NCBI RefSeq assembly: GCF_008831285.2 | Contig: NW_022204507.1 | Span: forward strand, 6,158,174 to 6,222,173 | Direction of reading: 5' to 3' | DNA: 64,000 bases | From: Nymphaea colorata | Taxonomy: Eukaryota > Streptophyta > Magnoliopsida > Nymphaeales > Nymphaeaceae | Shown here: piece by piece, positions 34,301 to 46,612 of the stretch | How positions within the stretch are numbered: position 1 is the stretch's first letter | How the letters are laid out: each line of letters starts with the position of its first letter | Notes under the pieces: model-generated | Told to the model about the DNA's origin: nothing | Databases searched by the model: none | The model's input: only the letters and a program-made list of their open reading frames with translations | Made by a program: the position numbers and the translations under genes

Positions 34301-37089
34301 TTTTTTTTAATTGAAAAAACAGTTTCCCAACTTGATTTTTTCTGACTCGCTTGTCTCAGGTGGGAAACTCCACTTTCCACTTTTCGGTTTCCTTTTGTTC
34401 TCTCTCTCATTTCGAAACTTTTTGCCTCCAAATGCAACCCTAACTCGTAAGTTTCTCGACTTCAGCCTTCACCTTCAAGGTTCTTGTCACAGCCGGTAGC
34501 TCCGCTTCAGCCTTCAAAGTTCCTGCTTGCAGCAAAGAGGTCAAGCTTCCTGTGTGCATGTATGTAGTTCTCTCTCCCTCTCTCTTTTGCTTTCATTCTG
34601 TTTATTTCTTCTTGGTCAGTATGTGGTGGGAGGATGGAGGGGAGGAGAAATCAGTGTGTATGTTGTGGGAGGGCGTCCAAGTTGGAGGTGGTGGGGGTCA
34701 TTGCAAATCCCAGCCTGCCAGCTGCTTGAGTCCTGACACCATCGACCAAGGCTAAGCTACAACTGGCAGGGTAAGAACATATAAACCATTTCTCCATTTG
34801 GTGGGGAGGGGGTTAACTGTTCAGAGTTCTTGACTTAAAATTTGTAGCCCTAGCTACTGTTTTGGTTTCCTTGTTTTTCGTTTCCCTTTTTTTAGCTTAT
34901 TTTTTTAAAGAATATGTTTCATTCTGTTTTTGCAATGGTGTCTTCGTGAAACTTTAGGTTTTTGTTTCTGGTATGTTTGGATGACGTAACAGGATCAACT
35001 TGTACCGGTATTTTGATGTTTACAGAACTTTTTGAGTACTTAATTCTGGCAGTTTGGTGTTATTGTTTTAGATCACACCTTTTCTCCTCGGTGTTTTTAT
35101 TTTGATTGTTAGATATTTGTACTTGCCAGGTTCAAAGTTTTCTATTAAAAACATTGGTTGGTTCCATGTTTTTTAGTTGGAATTATTTTTTTGTATGTGC
35201 TTTTGGAAGTTTTTGTTTGTTGATTCATGACTTGGAATCCCAGTCTTTATTGCATCAATTACCATGTCTGCAAAGAATGATGCTTGGATAAAGACACATG
35301 TGGTTCATGTTTACAGTGTTACCAATCTTTCTTTTTTCCTTCTCTAATATTGATCTTCTTAGCATGATCATCCATTCTTTACAATTGGTTTTAAGCATTT
35401 TCTAAGAGAGTCTTTTGTTTTTCCCTTCTTAACTAGGTAAGCGATTTGGCGTTTGATGCCATTCAGACTTACTTTAAGTAAAGGTAGATAAAAATGTCCT
35501 TGTTTGTTATGAAGCTCGTTCTTCTATAATGGATTCTGCTCTTCTTATGCCTGAATATGTCTCCCTGTATTTTCGGTCATGTATCACTGGCTTCAAGTGC
35601 TGTGTTGTTCTTTTCTTCAAATAGAATGTGTTGGAAGGCTTCCTGCCTTCAACTTCAATTCCTCTGTTTTGGCAATGTTTTACATGTGGATGAATTCTTT
35701 GCACTGTTCTTGGTCATTATTGTTTGCTATTACCATGTTTCATGGAATGGGCTATGGAGTTCCCCATAATTGAACGTATTTTTTTTCTGCCTTTTTTGTT
35801 TTTTCTTTTTCTTTTTTTTTTTGGGCCCACTGCTGTATGGCTGTGATTTTATAAATCTATAAATCTTAAGTTACTTGATGCCAATATTAGTATCATATAT
35901 TTCAGAGTCCTTTTATTTGCAACAATTCTGATAAATGGCCCTGTCCCGTCAGAAGTTTCATGGCAATACGGATCTTGTGTTTTTAAATTAGAAAGAATGT
36001 GTTCTATCATACCATTAAGGGTTTTAAATTAGAAGGTAATAGTTTTCTTTTTTGGATCTTCTACAGATCAGTGTGGTAGAATTTCTTGTCCTTCATAGTT
36101 TTCCTCTAAGCAACTGCACTAATAGAAAAAAAATTGGACCTAGATCCTAATACAGTGAGGCTTGGTAAACTGTTTTATTTGTTATTACCATGTTTTGATA
36201 CAATGGTACTTTAAATTCTTCTTCAAGTCCTAGAGAAAGAGACATACGTTTGTTAAATTTTAGCCACTGAAGTTGACAAAATGTGCTTCTTGCTGGTTTT
36301 ATTAGTGCTCACCAATTTTTTGAATTCTTACATTCAGCCACCTTAATTGTGTAGCAGGTTGACATGAATTCTTTGAAAGTATTGGCTTAAGTGCAGATGC
36401 AGTTGCTCAAACTGGAGAAGCCTTGGCCCTAATAAACTTGTCTATAAAATTCTTCTCTCCTCTAAAGGTCTGTTACATGGTGTAGTTATTTTAGCTTATC
36501 TTAAATCAGGAAAAAAAAAAGTTGTATTGTCTGTTTATTGGGCTTCCAGTTTTTGTTCGTGGTGAAACTATTATGTGCTTCTTCTTGACCATCATTTTTT
36601 CTTTCGGAGGAGGTGTATATAATTTTTTTTGTATTGGACCAAAATCATTGAAATTTCATGCTTCACTAAGTTTAGACTAGTTTTAATGCTTGTTCCTCTC
36701 TGCAAAAATCTTGGATAAGATTAAGTGTTGGTTGATAATGCAATTACAGCACCATCTCTAAAGTTGTCATCAAGCTTATTTTCACTCAAAAGTATCCTCA
36801 CCATGAATCTCTCAAGTGTGCACACATGTTTGATATAATGAATATAATCAAATGATCGCGATTTGCATTTGAATATATTGGCCCATATTGCAAACAAGTT
36901 ATGCTTGGCAGCCAAAAAACATTCATTTTTGGAATTTTTGCAGCCAATAGCTGCCAATAGGTGACACAGGTAGACGATGATTCTGGTTCCTCATTCATTA
37001 ATCCGTTCTCAACTACAAACTATTCCTAGTAGGTACGTCAATCCTGTAAAACAAGTCATTTTTCATTTAGTTTTCTTAATAGCATTAGT
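34301..37089. other. CT/T-rich non-coding stretch
   Basis: The region is pyrimidine-rich on the plus strand, with intron-like composition. A possible splice donor 'ggcagggtaagaac' lies near 34767. It could be the untranslated leader or introns of a transcript, but no exon with a known domain is visible. Minus-strand frames at 36721-36998 overlap each other in two frames and show no family signature. Confidence 0.4.
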
Positions 37090-37320
37090 TCGAATTTGTC
37101 GAGTTTGTCAAGCCTTAATCAAGTCGATATATTCAAACGAGTTTGTCGAGCATTAATCGAGTCGAGCTCCAACTCAACACGTAACTATCGGGTCAAGCAT
37201 GACCTGCTACCATCGAGTTACTCTCGAGCTCAAGCCGAGACAAGCTCGAGTCTTCATTAGTCGACCCGAGATTGAGCTAACAGAAGTCGGGCTTGACTCA
37301 GCTCGTGTTCACCTCTACCA
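37090..37320. repeat. TCGAGCTCGAG-rich repeat (3), MITE-like
   Basis: The words GTCGAGTTTGTC, ATCGAGTCGAGCTCC, CTCGAGCTCAAGC and GACTCAGCTCGTGTTCACC occur in close succession. The right border GCTCGTGTTCACCTCTA is the complement of a TAGAGGTGAACACGAGC-like terminus typical of a widespread plant MITE type. Confidence 0.6.
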
Positions 37321-37756
37321 TAAGTCCTCAAATATTTGATTCTTTTTTGTTACCATTTGCATCCTAGTCAGTTTTGCACATAAGGCAGAACATGAATAGT
37401 GGATGCAGTCTCACAATCCAGAGGTGAGTCTTTCTCTTATTCATTGGGCCTCCTTTCCATTTTAAAAAAAAAAAAATCTCAGTCAGCTTCTTTTGCAGCT
37501 CGTTAATGCTGAGGTTTTGAACCAAATAGTTTGCTTTCATTGATGTTATTATCTATTGTTCTAATTGTGTCTCTTTTTGTTCTTCACTCACCATGTGTCC
37601 TCTTCAAGCAACTATAGATACTTGAAAAAAGTTATTTTTTTTCAAATTTTGTTGCAAAATAAGAACCAACTTTTCAAGGTAACTAGTTTTATGCATAGTT
37701 TTGCTCAAATCATTTAATATTCACAACCATTTCTCATTGCAGATGTAATGACCATG

Positions 37757-37855
37757 TGTCCTCAAATCCTAGTTTTTGTATCTGATCATGTCAGGCAAGA
37801 TCACAACAGTTACTTTGCTCACCGTCTGTCCTCAAATCCTAGTTTTTGTATCTGA
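37757..37855 (+). repeat. 29-bp direct repeat, 70-bp period
   Basis: TGTCCTCAAATCCTAGTTTT plus TGTATCTGA is identical at 37757-37785 and 37827-37855. The identity suggests a recent local duplication. Confidence 0.9.
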
Positions 37856-38146
37856 AGATGTGTTGGAAAACCTTGTTTCTTTATCTAACAATTTGCTTTA
37901 AGCTTTTATATTGTTTGCTCATGAGAATTCAAGACAAAATTGATCTAGACATTCTTTTCTTCATGATCATTGCCTACCCCATCATGATCAAATTTTGTGC
38001 TGTTAAGCTGCATCTTGCACAAAACATGCATGATACAGCAGCCATGGCCAGTACGCAAGCTGCAGCCATGTTTTATGGCCTCCATGTCATTTCAGACTAG
38101 CTGCAAAATAAGCCTTGGAATGTTAGTAGATTGTCATCCCCTCTAA

Positions 38147-38266
38147 GAAGCCAAAGCAGGTCAGAATCAGGTAGACAGAGAAGACCATCGGAACACCACC
38201 GTGGCCGTCACACTCACCAGGCTATCCTTTGACCACTCCACGAAGTTTGTGTTGCCTGGAGGTTAA
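38147..38266 (+). pseudogene. Coding-like 3' terminal exon remnant
   Basis: After an in-frame TAA, a 39-codon open frame reads ...QVDREDHRNTTV... and ends FDHSTKFVLPGG before TAA. It is markedly more GC-rich than its flanks, and a candidate acceptor ('aagccaaagcag') lies at its left end. I do not recognise the protein. It could be the last exon of a decayed gene, or chance. Confidence 0.25.
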
Positions 38267-38401
38267 AGAAGTCCATGGATGATGAGCATTAGGTGCATGT
38301 CTGTTAATTGGTTTTCATGTCAATTGTGTAACTCAATTTCCATTTTGTAGAAAAATATTATTGGGATAATACGAAATTTTCTTTGTATATATTAATGATG
38401 T

Positions 38402-38465
38402 TGTGTGTGTGTGTGTGTTTGTATACGCATGTGTGTCTGTGTGTGTGTGTATATATATATATATT
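38402..38465. repeat. Compound (GT)n / (AT)n microsatellite
   Basis: GT runs at 38402-38418 and 38437-38450 continue into an AT run to 38465. Confidence 0.95.
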
Positions 38466-38921
38466 ATGAGGACACAGTGGCAGCATCGATATCCTGGGTG
38501 AGAAAACATGGATTTCATCAGTATAAGTTGGTGTCTAGTCATAGTACCAAGTTAAAAATACGAAGGCATTACTTTCATGAACTATTTTGCCTTGTCATAC
38601 TGGGTCAACTGCGGTAGAAAAGAGTTTCAAGCAGTTGGGAACTGTGGAGGTCATCATCTACGTTCCATTTTGATGAAAAAAAATGATTTCTCAAGAAGAA
38701 AGAAGAAATTCAAAAATTACTCTATTGTACTGCACAAGCACCAAGCAAAAGAACCAATAGGAAAATAGAAGGGAAAGTTGCAACGAAAGCATCTGTCTCT
38801 ACTGTGAAACGTTTTTCTGTGTCATCTGCAAATGCCATCAAGTCGTTCCTCTTTAGAGTATGGTTCCACTTTTCCTTAGTCGCTTACTCTGGTGACACCC
38901 AATTAGCAATTTCCCCTTAAT

Positions 38922-39185
38922 CTTCTCCATCTTCTGCCTCTTCACTGTCTTCAGATTTTTCGGATTCGTTAGAATCAGTGGTGTCCTCAGTTTCATCCAC
39001 CTCTTCTTCCTCCTCTTCCAAGTCATTGCTGCATTCAGATTCATCGGAGTCGAGGGCCTTTTTCTGCTTCTTATTCCTCTTCTAAACGGTCGACACCATC
39101 AGATTCTCTAGAATCATCCATTCCCCTCTTGGGTCGCTTCTTCTAACTGCTTCTTTCTCCTTCTCACCCTCCTCATCCTGGTGGT
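38922..39185 (-). pseudogene. Acidic Ser/Asp/Glu-rich C-terminal fragment
   Basis: On the minus strand a frame reads KKALDSDESE, then long Glu and Asp runs, and ends SEEAEDGED before TAA at about 38922. Upstream an in-frame TAG and a frame change separate it from a KKRPKRGMDDSRESDG-like basic/acidic stretch at 39080-39150. Acidic tails like this occur in nucleolar and chromatin proteins, but no family can be named. The stop and frame change argue for a decayed gene piece. Confidence 0.35.
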
Positions 39186-39615
39186 GGAGGTTACACACAA
39201 TTCTTATGTAAGCTGTGCAATGGATGATTCACTGGTTCATATACATGTGTTAAAGCCCATTTCTTACACATTTGTGCCCAAGGAATCAGACCATGCCCAA
39301 AAATTGACAAAGCTACTTGAGAAAATTGAAAAAGAAAAACAGGAGACCGCTAAATTGAAGAAAAATTTAGGTAAGTCAAGTGAACTTTGTTCCTTTGACT
39401 ATTGAACAAAGTATTGGTATGTGGAAGAAACGAAAAATGTGTTTGGAAGGTAACAAAACAATAGATGAATCATTCAGAATTATGAGTAGAGATGAAAAGG
39501 ATAAAAAAAATAGCTAGATTCTTTAATGCAAGTTCCCTTCCATTTAATTTAGCTAGAAGTCCTTATTAAAGATAAATATTTAAGATTTCTATTTTAAAAT
39601 AAAAAACGTTTAAGA

Positions 39616-39645
39616 GGCTGGTGTGGGCGACTGGCCACACCAGCC
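39616..39645. repeat. Perfect 11-bp-arm inverted repeat
   Basis: GGCTGGTGTGG at 39616-39626 and CCACACCAGCC at 39635-39645 are separated by 8 bases and followed by 'gtggctacgccactg'. This may be the end of a small transposon. Confidence 0.8.
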
Positions 39646-41149
39646 ACAATGTGGCTACGCCACTGTTTTCGGGGATCAAGATTCGACCAACTCATCCACA
39701 TTCTCTATTTCCACAAATCCACCCATGTTTGCCTTCATAGATTTCGAAGAACTGTTTTCAGTGATTCCTAAAATCGTAAAAATTGGTTACCAAACAACTG
39801 AATAAGATAGATGATTCAATGGTTGATTTCCCCAATATAAAAAACAATGTGGAGTGAACAAAAAAATAAATATGAGAGATTTCATCTCCTAACACAATTT
39901 CTCATGTTATTTTAGAAGTTGGCTGATTGTTTTTCAGTTAATTCTTTATATATGAACAGAAAAAGGAAACGTATCTTAGCCTATTCTTTCTTAGTCGATA
40001 TGTGTCTTTTTAAATGCCTAAAATATTTAAAGAAAATGCACTTTCTTATTTCAACACAAAATAAGTCATGAAGTTATCCAATGTTGAGAAAGTAGACACA
40101 TTGAATTCTGATTTTTTCTACTTTTACAATTTTCAAGGTCCAAGCAAACACAAATTTAGCAGATATATATGCACCGTTTTGGCATTTCAATGCCCATGCA
40201 TTTTAATAAAATTTGATAAAAAAATGTCATATATATGTTTGTTTGATTATCACATAAGATCATCAAGTTTGACACATATTTTGTAAGCCAAATAGACTTT
40301 GCTAAAGAATGACACACATTACAGTAGGACATGGACAGATTCTTTTATATAATTCCAATTTCTCTATGTTACTGGCTTGCACGCCCAGCTGCCAAATATT
40401 TTCATAAAAAATTTGCATGGAAAAATTTTCTTGTATTTTCCTATTTTAGTTTAAAGATAAGGTTCTTGTTGGATGTGTACAGTCGAACAAATTAATGAGA
40501 TTTACATATCCAACCATAATCAAATGCATTTCTAAATTTTGAGAAATGGTAGACTAAACCTACGAGCTTAAAGAGTTGAAAGGAGGCGATGGCCATGATA
40601 AGAAAGGGAATGAGAAAAAGAGAAAGAGGTAAAAATATTTGCAATCCACCCGTTTTGTTTATTTAGATCAACATAAGGAAATTAATATAAGAAATCCTTG
40701 ACGCACAATGGTCCTTGTGCAAGACTTTCCTACATGTTAAATAATTTATTTACAATAAACTCACATATATGTTAACAAAATATTGTGTATCTAATTAAAA
40801 GGTCTTAATCAGAGACAATTTTTTTTCCATTTGTCGCTACAAAGATTTCAACTATGAATATTCAACTACAATTGGTTAGTTTACATCCCCAGGAGGCTGT
40901 TTTGGTTGGCCTTTTGATCAGATTCCATAGTGTTCGTGCTCCTAACCATATTATAACCAGATGTCCAATGCCTTATGGTTTCAAAATGGAAATGTTTTAA
41001 AATATAATGAGAAAATCAAATCTTCTAAGACCACAAAAATCATCTGCGTTAAGTAGGTTTATACCAGAAGTGTTTTCTTGTGGGATGTAAATTTCATTTA
41101 TTGGACTTTAAGATGACATATGTATGTATAACTTGCGGCGGCGGTGGTG
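39646..41149. other. Non-coding stretch
   Basis: AT-rich, with no gene or repeat I can support. Confidence 0.5.
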
Positions 41150-41345
41150 ATGATAACTGTTATAGAACTATATCGGTGGTTCACACACTTGCTATAGAGC
41201 TATACCGGGGATGATACACAAAGATCTAAACTGGTGCGTTGTTTCGCTCCTAATGCTCGTGTATAGCAGTAGACCTATAACGGTGCAGCTCGTCACCGGT
41301 ATATTAAGCACTTTAACTAAATATCACCGGCATAGCTCGTCTCTC
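41150..41345. repeat. CGGTG / ACCGG motif cluster (third)
   Basis: The words 'agaactatatcggtgg', 'agagctataccgggg', 'gacctataacggtgc', 'gtcaccggtatatt' and 'atcaccggcatagc' occur in both orientations within 200 bp. It is the clearest of the three clusters and resembles CACTA subterminal repeats. Confidence 0.5.
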
Positions 41346-42179
41346 TCTCCCTCTTTGATTCCTTTGTATATTTTTCTATTTTTTATCACATATCTTTTAT
41401 GTTTCTATTTTTTCACATGGTTATACATATTTATTTCCTTAATTGACACCGGTAGCAGCAATTGCTGAATCTTTGACTGAAATCAATGCCAAATTTGAAA
41501 ATCGGGTGCCTAATGGAAACAAACCTTTCATTTGAACATCCAACCATCCACTAATGAAAGCAAAGCTACTGTAACCTGAAATCGATGCCAAATTTGAAAT
41601 TGGACATACAAACGACAAGAAGAGGGTGGAGGCGGAACACAGGCATCGAACTAGCACCTAATAATTCCCCAAAATATTCAGGTGAACCTGAATTTTCATG
41701 TCAGAAACAACAGAATCGAGCACGTAAAGTAATAAGAGCAACAACATTGCTTGGCAGTATATTATCCTCCCCAATACTACCTCAAAATGGAGAAGATTGA
41801 AGCGGAAAACATGAAGAATAACAAACTTGAGTCCTAAAATATAAGAAACATAAATAAAGAACAATTTCATTCCGCATCTAGAAGACCTTCGAACTTCACC
41901 TACCATGTGTACATTGACTCCCGACAAAAAAACGAAGAACAAAATAATCTAACTTGAACCTTCAACACAATAGTGGCGCAAACCATAACTTCTGATTCGA
42001 TTAAGCACTATAATTGAGAAAAAAAAAACTATTCAGAATCGTTGCTCAAAACAAAAAAAAATGGAAACCCAAAAGGCAAAGGAAAGTTAAAAATGAGTTA
42101 AAAAAAAGAATAATAATAATAAATATACATGTAGAAATGGGAATTTGGAAAGCCAGAACGAACAAACGAAAAACGATGA

Positions 42180-42693
42180 ACCCAAAAAAGAAAGAAATTG
42201 AAAAATGAAACATACCTTCCAAGGATGCCTACATCCTTAATGCGCAAGCAATTTCCATATAGACTCATGAAAATTTCATGAAAGTTTGCAGCAGAATCAA
42301 GATCAGGATAGTAAAGCTCTAGCATAGTCCAATCAACGCAACTTAACAGGGAAAATTCTCCATGTGGACAAAGAAAATGTTCTCATGAACCTAAGCAATC
42401 GGTTCTTCAATCGAGAGAGAGATACCATGATCATAAATCAAATGCAGAAACTAACAGAAATGGGTTACCTTCTTGATACGTTCATGCTGATCTGTATCGG
42501 AGACCACACCATTGGGATTGTCGAGATCTGCAAGAATCTCTTTCAACTCGCTCTTCATTGTTCGTCGAGGCCCTTTCAGTTCCCCTCTTGATTTCTCCCC
42601 TTTGCGGTGATGAGAATGGTCAAATGCCCATAATTGAAAATTTAAGAACTTCATGGAGGCCTGGTCAATTAAGATGTTCAAGTAGGAGTTCAC
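42180..42693 (-). CDS. Possible minus-strand gene fragment with introns
   Basis: On the minus strand, MKSELKEILADLDNPNG continues to DQHERIKK (about 42560-42470) and ends at AAG|GTAACC, a plausible splice donor. A downstream open segment, EFSLLSCVDWTMLELYYPDLDSAANF... (about 42345-42215), ends at GGAAG|GTATGT, another good donor. Both stretches look like protein rather than random sequence. However, the obvious acceptor between them (TTGCTTAG near 42392) does not give an open join, and I cannot name the family. A pseudogene is equally possible. Confidence 0.25.
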
Positions 42694-42699
42694 CTCATT

Positions 42700-43600
42700 A
42701 ATTGAAAGGCAATAAGATCTACTGACACTTGGGCACCCTATACTTTCCTATACTTGGGACTTGCGGGTGAATGAGTCCACATCGGGTGTTTGCAAGCGCA
42801 GCAAAACTTTACTAAAACACAGCACTCAACAAGGGTATTGTCAAATCCTTCAAATCATATCCCATGCTCACTGAGCACAAATTCGTCCACCCAGAAGGCA
42901 TTGGCCTCATTTGGTTAGGCTGCTGGCCACCAAGAAATGTGATGGCTTGAGCGTATAGCTCATGGCATGTCATCCTAAACAACTTCTAACTTGTAGAATT
43001 CCTACGAAGGTTCTTGTTCTACAAATGTCAAATAAAAAACAATGGTTGAAAAAAAGTCTACATTATGATTGACTAATTTTAAATTTCAATAGAATAACAG
43101 AATACTAACATTTTGGGAAGATGCTACTAGGAGATCCGGATCAAGTTACTGCACATGAACCACCATATATGGAACACTTTGGCAGTCATCAACAGGCACT
43201 TTAGCCTCAACATTATGAGCCCAGCCCAAAATTTAATTGATGGGAAGGATAGAAACTGATTCTGAATTCAATTTGACCAGATCAATCAATTTCTGCAGTG
43301 ATGATAAATTGAAAAACTTAAGCAGAACTTCTGCAGGTACAGCAACATTATCGCAGCTGCTTATTATGCATCCAATGCACTAACCTATTTGTGATTGAAT
43401 CATTCTGTTTGTGGTTGACTTGCTCAGTTCTGTAACAGTTTGTTTGACACTGATTTATCAGTGCTTTCCGTCAAACTTTTACCTTGTAAAAATTGAGTCA
43501 TTTTACCCATGCTCAAGCTAAATCAGATTTTATTCAAAGTAATTCCCCACAACTCATCTTGCTAATCTCATTAACTGAACTCGAAATATCCAGCAATTAT
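42700..43600. other. Non-coding stretch
   Basis: No gene or repeat is recognisable between the possible minus-strand exon and the CT microsatellite. Confidence 0.5.
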
Positions 43601-43605
43601 CTGCT

Positions 43606-43608
<3 letters not shown>

Positions 43609-43636
<28 letters not shown>
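43609..43636. repeat. (CT)14 microsatellite
   Basis: A perfect CT run of 28 bp. Confidence 0.97.
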
Positions 43637-43639
<3 letters not shown>

Positions 43640-43663
43640 TATGTTACTTCCAGCATTTCAGGA

Positions 43664-44136
43664 CCCACTCTTTGTTTTAAGAAATACTATAAAAAATGTT
43701 TTTAAAAAATACTATAAAAAATTATGACTTGACCAAATAAGTGGTCAAGCCACCCTCGGAATCCAACATCAGATGATCCACAAGTTTGCCAACTATGATA
43801 TATAGACTAGGACCATGAAACTAGCATGCTTATTGGTGGTTATTATTTAAACAAGTTCAACATTGATGAATACAAAAACAAATAGTTCATTAGCATTACC
43901 CACTCTTTGTTTTAAGAAATACTAAAAAAAATGTTTTAAAAAAATACTATAAAAAATTATGACTTGACCAAATATGTGGTCAAGCCACCATGGCCATCCA
44001 AGGTCAGACGATCCACATGTTTGCCAACTATGATATATAGACTAGGACCATGAAACTAGCATGCTTAGTTGGTGGTTCTTATTTAAACAAGTTTAACATT
44101 GATGAATACAAAAACAAATAGATCATTAGCATTACC
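43664..44136 (+). repeat. ~235-bp tandem duplication
   Basis: The unit starting 'cccactctttgttttaagaa' at 43664 is repeated at 43899. Both copies end '...tcattagcattacc'. The two are nearly identical. Each contains the perfect hairpin CTTGACCA / TGGTCAAG (43728-43735 and 43742-43749 in the first copy). Confidence 0.93.
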
Positions 44137-45134
44137 TTATAAATAGATGTTGAAAGTCAGTTGCTCCTAGTGGTACTAAACAAATGGGCTTAACGTTGGT
44201 GGCACTAAACAAACAGACTTAAAGAATGTCTAACGGGAGGAGAACAGCTTTGCATCTACATTTGTCTCCCCATGTTACTTATTGTCTTTCACTTTTGACA
44301 ATGTAGATGCACTTTGTCATAGTGACACATACTTTTGAGAGGATTAATGGTCCAAATGCATACAAGAATCGTGACTAGTGACTGATTACACAAACATACA
44401 TGCATACAAACGCAGACTCAAAATAGCAAATATCATTTTCCATGTCCTACACCAATGTTGAGCTGCATGATACATACACAGGTGTGACACTTTTCCAGGC
44501 GAATCATTATGAGATATACCTGTATAGTCCAAACTCATAGCCCAATATTAACATCCCATTTACATCCCTACTCCTGAAGCAACATTCTTTCCCAACTAGA
44601 AACTTCCATGGACAACACTACCTAGACTTCCTAGATAGTTAAGTATTTACTTATATCAATTTATTGATATTCCACTTCCAAGAGACTGGCCACTTCAAGT
44701 AGAGTATACAATATATGGGGCTAACTGAATACTCCTTAAAATTGAGTTTCTTATATTTCTCTCTTTCTTGGTTTTTCTTTCCAACACATGCTGATGCAAG
44801 AGCATGATAGTGAACATGAAAGAAATCCTAAGATTGTCACATACCTTATATGTCGTAGCCTAAAATAGCCCATGCACATACATATTTGGGACTAAACTTG
44901 ATCGGATTTTATTTATCAAAAGAATGGAGTAAAAACATTGAAAAATGAAAACCAAGCAAATAAGTCAACAAAGCTCCTAAACAGCCCATGCTACCACAAA
45001 AGTGAGAACTAAAGATGACAAGCCTTGTCTAGAAAACCAGTAAAACAAAAAACAAAAGAAAAAGATCAAACTATAAAATCAAACCAACAATTGCCCAACT
45101 CATAAGACATGTACAACACCTAGATATTGGACTG
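44137..45134. other. Non-coding stretch
   Basis: No gene or repeat is recognised before the LTR fragment. Confidence 0.5.
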
Positions 45135-46361
45135 GAGTAACCCTGAGAGTGTTGTGGTTCCAACGAACCCAAGCTCCGCCGGAACCGATGCCAGAGCTGG
45201 CCAGAATCTCTAGATTTCCGGCCGCCTCCCCCTGCTGCAATTTCTTCTTCAGCGTGAGGAGCAGGCCGACCGACCACCGTCTCACACATTCAAAAATTCA
45301 GCGTTATCTCCTCAATCATCCGTTCACCTTGGGATTACACAAGAAGCATCGTCTGGGAGTCCTCTTTCCAATGCATTGGTGCTCAACCAAATCCAGCATC
45401 GGAGTTGGTCGAAATCTGGCGATTCCTGCTCACCTATTGGCAGCCACTACCGGTGCTCAATCCTGTGAGTGAAACAAGCGGACAGTTTCCACTTCCTACT
45501 TTGAAAAATCAGCGTTGAATCCACATACCCCCTTTCGTTGGGAAATCAGACGTGCAACGTCACCTGGATTCCTACTTCCAACGCATCAGTGCCCGACCAG
45601 AACTGATGCCAGAGCCGGCTGGAATCGAAGCCTTTCCGGCCCCTTGTTTCTGAGACTGCAGACCCTGTTGCAGCAGAACGTGTATTTGTTCACAGGGCCA
45701 TAAATTCAGATTCTGGTGTTGGAAATCTGCAAGAGTGAGCTCATCATCTTGCGTACTTCCTCATGGTTCCAATGAACCATAGCACGAGGAAATCCAAGCA
45801 GAAGCCCAAAATTCATAGAGCTGCGACATTGCACCTGTTCCTGCGCTATTGTCTCTATGACTACGAAAATCACATCTCTGATCCATGGAACATATCTTTA
45901 GATTCCAATGCTGATAGGCACAAGACTGAGATCTACATTTCACTGATCTGCGTGATTCCAATGAGCCATAGAACAAGTCAATCGGAGCCGTGAGCGCAAA
46001 CCTATAGAATAGTGAAGTTGCCCCTGTCCGTCGGTAGAATTATGCTATTGTGACTACAGCTGCGTTTTCTGCTACAGTCTCTTCTCGGCATCTCAGGTAA
46101 GGTCTCAGTCTGCAGATACCTCACTGCCTCCATTGCTGTTGGTGAAGTTGGGATGATAGGGAGTCATGGCCGAAGTGTCAGACTGGGTCGGGAAACTCTA
46201 TAACCAATCGGGTGTTGTTGTATGGCCAGGGTCATGTCTCGCCGAGCATTGCTCGTAACAAGGAGTTAACCTCTCTTAGTTCAGTTTTTGGTAGCCGTTT
46301 CCAAAGGTAATCCAAGGCGGTAGCGACTGCTACGCAGCACCTCGGCCGGGTGGTCTTATCA
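45135..46361 (+). mobile_element. 3' part of the large LTR (R-U5)
   Basis: This matches 50483-51964. Both carry about 212-bp subrepeats with the phrases 'aaaattcagcgttatctcc' and 'gccagagctggccagaatc', and then 'cagcacctcggcc'. It ends in CA at 46361, followed by a 4-base spacer and a primer-binding-site match. The U3 half is missing. Plus-strand frames here follow the subrepeats and are not genes. Confidence 0.8.
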
Positions 46362-46365
46362 TTGG

Positions 46366-46378
46366 TGGAATCAGAGCG
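46366..46378 (+). other. Primer-binding site next to LTR fragment
   Basis: TGGAATCAGAGCG differs at one base (T to A) from TGGTATCAGAGC, the initiator Met-tRNA complement. The spacing to the LTR CA end is the same (4 bases) as at 51969. Confidence 0.7.
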
Positions 46379-46384
46379 TAGGCA

Positions 46385-46529
46385 TACCCACGGCGACTCC
46401 AAAACACACAGTCGCCCTTCCTTAACCAACACACTAGAAGCCACCTTTAAATTGGCCCCTACAATATGGGAGAGACCCTTGAAGATTCCTCATAATCTTT
46501 AATATGGGACTAAACATTCGAGGTGTTAC
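46385..46529 (-). mobile_element. LTR-start-like fragment, antisense
   Basis: Read on the minus strand the segment begins TGTAACACCTCGAATG, then 'gtcccatattaaag'. This is the usual opening of many plant gypsy LTRs. It sits between the LTR/PBS above and the hAT fossil and probably records another truncated insertion. Confidence 0.4.
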
Positions 46530-46612
46530 AAAAATGACCTGCGCAAACACGGTTTGCTACAAATGTTTTGATTGTATAGGGTATAGCCAAGCAAAGAAAT
46601 CCTCTCAGGTAG

